Source: an uncultured Odoribacter sp.
GTDB taxonomy: Bacteria; Bacteroidota; Bacteroidia; Bacteroidales; Marinifilaceae
DNA length: 5,090 nt
Assembly (NCBI GenBank): GCA_905204385.1
Contig: CAJKZL010000273.1
Coordinates: forward strand, 1 to 5,090
Direction of reading: 5' to 3'
The notes under the pieces are model-generated. The model saw nothing but the letters and a program-made list of their open reading frames with translations, made no database searches and was not told where the DNA came from. Position 1 is the first letter of the stretch. Every line of letters begins with the position of its first letter. Shown one piece after another: positions 1 through 5,090 of the stretch. Both the position numbers and the translations under genes were made by a program.

Positions 1-24
1 ACCGTTGGTTCTGCTTCTATTCAT
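1..24 (-). CDS. Possible start of a downstream gene overlapping the tamB stop (8 codons visible)
   Basis: An ATG at 24-22 overlaps the last 8 bases of tamB (ATGAATAG, in a different frame) and stays open to the window edge as MNRSRTNG. The short overlap and same strand are typical of translationally coupled genes. The two Arg residues could be the n-region of a signal peptide. In Bacteroidota the expected partner near tamB is an Omp85-family protein of the TamA/TamL type, which would begin with a (lipoprotein) signal peptide, so the context is compatible. A purine-rich GGGAGGAG lies at 51-44, but 19 nt from the ATG, too far for a normal Shine-Dalgarno role. Eight codons carry no family information, so both the gene and its identity are inferred. 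Confidence 0.35.
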
Positions 25-3000
25 TGCTTTTTGAATTTAAACGCTCCTCCCTCAATTTTTCAGCCCTGCGCTCTTCTCTGTTTTTATTTTTAAACAAGTC
101 TTTGAACTTGCGGAAATTTTTCCTCCAGACAATGCCGACTCCCGTTTGCGTCACTTCTCCGTCGAGCACACTCTCGTAATTAGAGTGCCGGAAAACCTTT
201 ACGTATAAGTTTCTCTTTTTGGTCAGCACATATTCGATCGATATATCATCCAGCAAATTATCCTGTATACTTTTTCTTTGATTTACGTTTGCATCCGTCG
301 ATATGCGTCCTCCGATTTTCACCCGGATCCTGTCGTTGAACAATTGACGGGAAAACTGATAGGTGACGTCCGTGCGCGTTGTATTCTCCTCCGTATTATG
401 CGAATCGAAGCCCACCGTCAGTCCGGCTTTCTGGGTGTATTTATTCAACTCGTTCTCCACAAAGCTGTAAATGGCATTATTGGCCATATTGCTATTGCCC
501 GATTTTGCCGCCCCAGGAGCCGTATACGTATTATAGATCAATAAATTCAGTGCCTGACGGGTGCGCTCTTCCTGTGAAAAAGTAGCCAACTGATTCTGAA
601 TGACCATATCGTTGGGAGCGGATAAATCAAAAGTAATATCGGGCCGCGTCAAAGTGTTCTGAATCCGGATAATGGCCTCGAAAGTCACCTGTCGCGTCTG
701 CTCGCCGTCGTCTACATTCGCTTTCACCGACTCGGAAGCGGAAATGCTTAAAATCGGATTCGCCACGTTCCCGGTCCATTCGACATAACTGCCGCTACGG
801 ATGGAAAACTCTTTTTTACCCACAATGGGGACATTGTACACCACCGTTCCTCCAGTGAGGATATATTTCCCGGACAACACCATGCCGCTCTCGGGATTCA
901 TCGTCAACACCAGATTACCGCCCCCCTGAATATCCACATGGTTGCTTCCATCTTCGGAAAGGTCTACCCCAACACGCACCTGATCGCCGATCTCGACCAG
1001 CATGCGCAAAGCAAAGCTGCCGGGATCGATGCGGTTGGTGAGATCGTCCGGTTCATTCAGGGTTGAATCGCGGAAGGAGACGAAGCGGACCAGGTCGACA
1101 CTCCGGTCGACCAACTGAGGATCGGAACTCCGCAAGGTATAAGTAATGGCCGTACGGTTCAATAAGTTCACACTCCCCGTCACGCTCAAAGCGGAAAAAG
1201 CACCGGAAATCCGGGAATCGATGTCCACATACGCTTTTCCGTAAATGAGCGAAACATCATTCTTTTTCACATTGACCACCTCGAAATTTCCGGCTTCTAC
1301 GCTCAGGTTCATGCTCATCCGGTCGAAAGGAGTCAGGGTGATGTCTCCGTTGATCACCATATTGCTGTTGTTCGGAGCAATAAAACGATATCTTTTAAAA
1401 ACGATCTGTCCATGCCGGATGGGCAATGCGGTAGTATCCAGCTTAAAGGTAGTCCCCAGCATCACCACATCGGCCTTTGCCCCCTCGAAGGCCAGTTTGC
1501 CGTTGATTTCAGGTTCATCCAGGGTGCCTCTGAAGTACACATTCCCTGTCAGGTCACCCGTAAGCTTCATCAAATCGGCTGGCATAAAGGCATTGGCAAG
1601 ATACAAAGGCAAGGAGGGAATATCCATATCGATCATCAGATCGCGGTTTTGCTCGGAAGTTGCAAAACTTCCCCGCGCGACCACCCGGCGGATGCTGTCT
1701 ATCCGGAGTTCGAAATCCACGGCATGCTGAGTAAAATTATTTCCCGCAGAATATTGCAGTCCCAGTTCCACCGTACCGATTCGCTGTTGTTCATAGCCCA
1801 ATTCCACAATGTCGATATTTCCGTCCGCCCCCATGACTTTGTCCCGGGTGTAGAGATGCAAATTCGTGTTCAGCACTCCTGTAAGCTGCGGCATAAAAGG
1901 CACCGTCTGTGACAAAGCGGCCAGATCGAGCCCTTCGATCTCTATTTGCAAACGATCGTGCATACCATTCTCTTCAGGCAGTGACTGCAGGCTGATCAGC
2001 TTATCGAGATATGTCATTCTCAGATTCGCCCTGATGCGCCCATGCGGACCGATCACGATCCGGTTGTCCGGGTTGACAATCCAGCGGCTGTATCCCAGGA
2101 TAGGGTTAATCGGAAACAGACTGGCAGTGATGGTGGTATCGCCGAACAGCAAATTCAACCCTAAATCGAAACCCGTCTTACCCGCTGCATCCTTTTGCTT
2201 GAGTTCCATCCGAAATCTATCGCCCTGCATCCTACCGGTGACATTCACGTTAAACAAACCCTTCCAGGCTTCCGACGAACTCCCTGCAGAAAAAGAATAC
2301 ATCAGGCTTTTCCCGGTTTGCCAGGCTCCTAACTGCACGGAGTCCAGGCGAACCGATCCGAAATAAGGAGCATTCGCTGCAACCCCCAAACGTATTCCGG
2401 AGCGTTTTCTCGAAACCACGTCTATCATTATGTTTTTAAAACCGATATTCCTCGACTTCAAAAATCCCGCCACAGCATTATCGCGGGCCCCTTCTATCTG
2501 CAGGCTGAAAGGAGGCAGATCCTCCCTCACCACTTCCATATCGACGTTACGGGTGCGAATCTGTTCGCCCAACATCTCCCCGATTTTTCCCGCACTACCG
2601 ATAAAAGCATTCAAAGAAGTATCCGTTTCGAAATGCAGTTTCAAATCTCCGCTGCTCACTCCCAGAGTAGTGTTCGATAAATTGCTGGACATCTCCAGGT
2701 CCAGCTTGCCTAAATGATATTTTTTACGGGCATCGGCCATTTCAAGACCATCGAATTCGGCCAGCAAAGTATAATCGGATGCACTCCCGAGCGTTGCAGT
2801 GATATCCACTACCGCCCCGACCTGCAAAGGTTCCTTTACAAAATGCAGTTGTTCCAGATCTGCCACCCCAAGCTTACCGCTAAGCGTCGCCCTATAATCC
2901 TTTCCGATCGAATCGCCATGAAAGACGAGGTCCAGAGGTATAGCCGGATCCCCGCTCGTAAGGGAACCTTTCAGACTGGTGTGATTTAGTGTCGCTTCCA

Positions 3001-4708
3001 AAGCGACATCGCGGTAATCGTACCTCTGAAATTCCAATCCCCGGATACGGGCATCGAGCGACGCTTTCGCCCCCGCCCAGGTCAATCCCTGACCGTCCAG
3101 GCGGATGTCGGCCGTGACTATGCCCACAGAATCGGCAGGAAGAAAACGGTCCAACGGAAAATGATTCAAAGCGATATCCGCCTCGTAAGCCTCCTGCTGC
3201 GTATTATAAACAGCATCCAGGGAAAGGCATCCCTCACCGCAGCACAATCTGAGGAAAGAACTCAATGTGCCGTTTCGGGCCTGCAGGTTCAACTGCAAAT
3301 CCAGATTGCGGGGTATAGAAATTCCTGCCTCTCCCAGATAATAACGGGCAAAAGCGATGTCCGGCATTTCTCCTCTCAAGGCCAATGAGCCCCTTATTTT
3401 CCGCGGATCCCGATAAGAAGAGACACTCCCGCTTCCCGTCAGTTTAAAGTTTCCCGGCATGGACAATAGCAACTGTCCGATTTGTATCCTTTTGCCGGTA
3501 ACCGACAAGGCGGTATTCAGGTCTACCTGCCTATTGCGGATTTGTTCAGGAATGTCCGCGAAGTAGGGTACCACGTCCTGCAAGCCGATCCGGCCATTCA
3601 ATACCACTGACAAGGGCACCCGCTGAAACAATTCCTGCATAGAGGTATCCGCACTGATTTCAGCACGCAACCAGCTATTGACCGTTCGGATAAAAACACC
3701 GCTTAGAGCCGTTTCTGCCGAATCCAGGGTAATCCCCGCCTGCATGGAAGTGATGGCAACCCCTCCCTGCTGTATGGCGGTTAAATCCTTTAAGCGGGCA
3801 CGGACCACTGTTCCCCGGTTATAGACACTATCGATTTTCACGCCGATACCGGACAGCAGCAATTCTGTCGTTTTTCCCTGTCGATCGCCCATGCTGAATG
3901 CCCCGTTGTCCAATTGCAGGGCAGCCGCCTGTATCGTCCAGGGAACGGATCCTAAAGTATCCACAAGTTCCGTCTGTTCTTTTTTTAAGCTATCGGTATC
4001 GGCAGTGATGAGATTGCACCAGGCTCCGGTTATATGCAAAGAATCGGCATCCACCGATTGCCGGCCCAAGTCGACTTCTCCCTTTATCAATCGCCCCGCT
4101 TCCAGGCCTGCACCCAAAAAAGGCAAATCTGCTCCCTCCATGCGGTAGTTCAACTGCTGTAAACCGACATCCCCGACCGTAAACTTCCAGTTTAAGGGAG
4201 CAGTTGCCGCAGTATCCGCTTCCGGCTCTCCGGTTTTCAGATAGACGTCTCCTCCGCTCAAACGAATAAATTCCGCCTCCGCCAGATGTTTTTTCAGGTC
4301 CACCTCCCGGGCCCGCAATGCCGCTTCCTGTAAGCGGACACGCAACTCCATACCCGTAGAATCATTGGTAAGATTGAAATGAATGCGCTGAAGGTCCAGT
4401 TCATCGACACTCAGCCGTTGACGGAAAATTTGTCCCAGACCCACTTTCAAATGAAGCGAACCTACTGCGGCCAGGGTATCCGTTTCGGTCCGCCCGGCAT
4501 ATACATCCTTCAGCGTCAGATCGAGCGGAAACCCCAACCGGAATTGCTCCGCCCGAACGACGAGCCCGAAATGGCTGTTGACATAATCGAGAGCTTTATT
4601 CTTTAGGAGCCGCTGCACGGGAGGAAGATAAATCAAAAACACAAGGAACACCAGCAATAACAAAATTGCCAGGATAGTTCTCCCCAGGTATTTGAAAAAT
4701 TTCCTCAT
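17..4708 (-). CDS. tamB: TamB-family translocation/assembly module protein (DUF490 C-terminal domain), complete, 1563 aa
   Basis: This is a giant envelope protein anchored in the inner membrane and spanning the periplasm. Family knowledge: TamB works with an Omp85 partner (TamA, or the lipoprotein TamL in Bacteroidota) in outer-membrane protein assembly, and AsmA-like relatives move phospholipids between membranes. Seen here: a basic N-terminus and one hydrophobic segment at residues 11-28, ending in Pro-Pro, which fits a signal anchor. An AsmA/TamB-like opening follows at about 30-70 (FPLDLTLKDV). Residues 70-1040 are alternating beta-strand-like sequence with many G-x-(hydrophobic) turns and almost no cysteine. 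The C-terminal TamB domain covers about 1048-1510, including LTGDLTGNVYFRG, MVINGDITLTP, LTGGTVVYNVP, the NVANP/TRPDITFDLSAP blocks and RQALNLLIYN. Residues 1529-1563 form a charged tail. It is longer than E. coli TamB (1259 aa), as is common in Bacteroidota. The ATG is supported by the anchor directly after it and by a weak AAAGG 9 nt upstream. The frame is uninterrupted. The family call is firm; the exact partner and cargo are inferred. Confidence 0.93.
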   Translation of the reverse strand: MRKFFKYLGRTILAILLLLVFLVFLIYLPPVQRLLKNKALDYVNSHFGLVVRAEQFRLGFPLDLTLKDVYAGRTETDTLAAVGSLHLKVGLGQIFRQRLSVDELDLQRIHFNLTNDSTGMELRVRLQEAALRAREVDLKKHLAEAEFIRLSGGDVYLKTGEPEADTAATAPLNWKFTVGDVGLQQLNYRMEGADLPFLGAGLEAGRLIKGEVDLGRQSVDADSLHITGAWCNLITADTDSLKKEQTELVDTLGSVPWTIQAAALQLDNGAFSMGDRQGKTTELLLSGIGVKIDSVYNRGTVVRARLKDLTAIQQGGVAITSMQAGITLDSAETALSGVFIRTVNSWLRAEISADTSMQELFQRVPLSVVLNGRIGLQDVVPYFADIPEQIRNRQVDLNTALSVTGKRIQIGQLLLSMPGNFKLTGSGSVSSYRDPRKIRGSLALRGEMPDIAFARYYLGEAGISIPRNLDLQLNLQARNGTLSSFLRLCCGEGCLSLDAVYNTQQEAYEADIALNHFPLDRFLPADSVGIVTADIRLDGQGLTWAGAKASLDARIRGLEFQRYDYRDVALEATLNHTSLKGSLTSGDPAIPLDLVFHGDSIGKDYRATLSGKLGVADLEQLHFVKEPLQVGAVVDITATLGSASDYTLLAEFDGLEMADARKKYHLGKLDLEMSSNLSNTTLGVSSGDLKLHFETDTSLNAFIGSAGKIGEMLGEQIRTRNVDMEVVREDLPPFSLQIEGARDNAVAGFLKSRNIGFKNIMIDVVSRKRSGIRLGVAANAPYFGSVRLDSVQLGAWQTGKSLMYSFSAGSSSEAWKGLFNVNVTGRMQGDRFRMELKQKDAAGKTGFDLGLNLLFGDTTITASLFPINPILGYSRWIVNPDNRIVIGPHGRIRANLRMTYLDKLISLQSLPEENGMHDRLQIEIEGLDLAALSQTVPFMPQLTGVLNTNLHLYTRDKVMGADGNIDIVELGYEQQRIGTVELGLQYSAGNNFTQHAVDFELRIDSIRRVVARGSFATSEQNRDLMIDMDIPSLPLYLANAFMPADLMKLTGDLTGNVYFRGTLDEPEINGKLAFEGAKADVVMLGTTFKLDTTALPIRHGQIVFKRYRFIAPNNSNMVINGDITLTPFDRMSMNLSVEAGNFEVVNVKKNDVSLIYGKAYVDIDSRISGAFSALSVTGSVNLLNRTAITYTLRSSDPQLVDRSVDLVRFVSFRDSTLNEPDDLTNRIDPGSFALRMLVEIGDQVRVGVDLSEDGSNHVDIQGGGNLVLTMNPESGMVLSGKYILTGGTVVYNVPIVGKKEFSIRSGSYVEWTGNVANPILSISASESVKANVDDGEQTRQVTFEAIIRIQNTLTRPDITFDLSAPNDMVIQNQLATFSQEERTRQALNLLIYNTYTAPGAAKSGNSNMANNAIYSFVENELNKYTQKAGLTVGFDSHNTEENTTRTDVTYQFSRQLFNDRIRVKIGGRISTDANVNQRKSIQDNLLDDISIEYVLTKKRNLYVKVFRHSNYESVLDGEVTQTGVGIVWRKNFRKFKDLFKNKNREERRAEKLREERLNSKSNE

Positions 4709-4772
4709 GCAAATCAGCCTTTGATGGTTTATACGTTTTTTTAACTAATTGTTATACCCGAAGCCCGTAAAT
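4709..4772 (-). other. Intergenic spacer between nucleotidyltransferase and tamB
   Basis: This 64-bp AT-rich gap separates the nucleotidyltransferase stop from the tamB ATG. On the minus strand it contains two GTATAA stretches, a run of seven A, and AAAGG 9 nt before the tamB ATG, a weak Shine-Dalgarno-like site. I found no match to the Bacteroidota primary promoter pattern (TTTG near -33 with TAnnTTTG near -7), and no GC-rich hairpin followed by T residues. The only inverted repeat is a 4-bp stem (TAAC/GTTA), too weak to call. The simplest reading is read-through transcription from the nucleotidyltransferase into tamB, with no separate promoter visible. Confidence 0.5.
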
Positions 4773-5090
4773 CTACCTAAAACTGAAAATTCTTTCCGCC
4801 CGGCTCAAAGTTTCAGGAGTGCCGAGATCCAGGAAAGGTCCGCTGTAAAAAAACATCCGCACCGGAAACCGCGCTGCCTGTCGTAAATACTCGTCCACCA
4901 TTGAAAAGGCACCGCAGCCCGTCATATTTTGTAAAAAAGCGGCACTGACGATATGAATACCGCAAAAGCCGTAATTCAGAGAATTCCCGAACTCTTCGTC
5001 GACCTTTTTTTGTTCGCCCGTCAGGTTGTTTTCCCATCCCTTCAAACAACCGGCAGCGTTAAAGCGAAACCCTCTGCCCGGGGAAGCAGG
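4773..5090 (-). CDS. Sugar-1-phosphate nucleotidyltransferase, C-terminal part (5' end outside window)
   Basis: The frame is open from the window edge to a TAG at 4773-4775, giving 105 codons of the C-terminal part of an NTP_transferase-type enzyme. Such enzymes join a sugar-1-phosphate to an NTP in the cytoplasm, releasing pyrophosphate and yielding an NDP-sugar. Visible motifs are a KGWENNLTGEQKKV stretch, the core strand LNYGFCGIHIVS (compare the F-x-G-I-h-h-h-S pattern of the fold), and FLDLGTPETLSRAERIF near the end. The last matches the W/F-x-D-x-GTP-x-x-L signature; its Asp (codon 4827-4829) aligns with the second metal-binding Asp of RmlA-like enzymes. The N-terminal nucleotide-binding GxGxRxxPLT-type loop is not in the window, so substrate cannot be read. 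MurU-like (MurNAc-1-P uridylyltransferase) or mannose-1-P guanylyltransferase-like activity are both possible; the short C-terminus without a left-handed beta-helix argues against a GlmU-type bifunctional enzyme. A TTG at 5043-5045 is internal, not the start, because motif-like sequence continues upstream of it. Confidence 0.82.
   Translation of the reverse strand, partial: PASPGRGFRFNAAGCLKGWENNLTGEQKKVDEEFGNSLNYGFCGIHIVSAAFLQNMTGCGAFSMVDEYLRQAARFPVRMFFYSGPFLDLGTPETLSRAERIFSFR

Noticed and set aside
278..585. Plus-strand open frames at 278-544 and 379-585
   Set aside because: These are antisense to the well-supported C-terminal TamB domain and translate to Cys/Pro/Tyr/Arg-rich sequence without recognisable domains.
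1245..2366. Three overlapping plus-strand open frames of about 160 codons each (1245-1730, 1412-1912, 1866-2366)
   Set aside because: All lie opposite the continuous tamB frame, overlap one another, and have low-complexity Ser/Arg/Ile/His-rich translations with no family resemblance. They are antisense shadows of a long moderately GC-rich gene.
2430..4606. Further short plus-strand open frames (2430-2717, 2714-2989, 3161-3388, 3891-4148, 4379-4606)
   Set aside because: Each is 75-95 codons, antisense to tamB, with no domain, credible start context or partner gene.
4746..4760. Inverted repeat TAAC/GTTA next to a run of A on the minus strand as a terminator
   Set aside because: The stem is only 4 bp and AT-rich, and on the coding strand the homopolymer is A rather than T, so it does not form an intrinsic terminator for the nucleotidyltransferase.
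4755..4768. CGGG-CTT-CGGG element on the minus strand as a hairpin
   Set aside because: It is a direct repeat, not an inverted one, so it cannot form a stem with itself.
5043..5045. TTG as a start codon for a small 90-aa protein
   Set aside because: The frame stays open to the window edge, and the upstream residues (RFNAAGC before LKGWENN) continue family-like sequence, so the gene begins outside the window.
4813..5049. Alternative minus-strand frame of 78 codons overlapping the nucleotidyltransferase
   Set aside because: It is out of frame with the FLDLGTPETL-containing frame, which carries the family motifs; its own product is Arg-rich and unlike any family.

Overview
The window looks like chromosomal DNA from a member of the Bacteroidota, probably Bacteroidales. 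This rests on the protein types: a very long TamB-like protein with a Bacteroidota-style architecture, next to a sugar-1-phosphate nucleotidyltransferase of a kind common in that phylum. No rRNA or other direct taxonomic marker is present, so the assignment is an inference.

All recognisable genes lie on the minus strand, so the window is best read from right to left. At the right edge (5090 to 4773) is the C-terminal 105 codons of a nucleotidyltransferase whose 5' part lies outside the window. A 64-bp AT-rich spacer (4772 to 4709) follows, with no recognisable promoter or terminator. Then comes one 1563-residue gene (4708 to 17) encoding a TamB/DUF490-family protein, which fills about 92% of the window. 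It has an N-terminal membrane anchor, a very long periplasmic beta-rich body and a C-terminal TamB domain. At the left edge, an ATG at 24 overlaps the tamB stop by 8 bp and stays open for 8 codons to the window end. This may be the first codons of a downstream gene. A TamA/TamL-type outer-membrane partner would be the expected neighbour, but 8 codons cannot show that.

The arrangement suggests a co-directional, possibly co-transcribed set. TamB-family proteins bridge the inner and outer membranes in the cell envelope, acting in outer-membrane protein assembly and/or phospholipid transport. The nucleotidyltransferase would act in the cytoplasm, making a nucleotide sugar, possibly for envelope or peptidoglycan metabolism. 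A functional link between the two is not shown by the sequence.

The window reads as ordinary core-genome envelope biology. I found no mobile element, CRISPR array, RNA gene, repeat array or sign of an undescribed system. The points worth a second look are the overlapping start codon at the left edge, a Cys-rich CCGEGC motif in the TamB body, and a highly charged C-terminal tail after the TamB domain.
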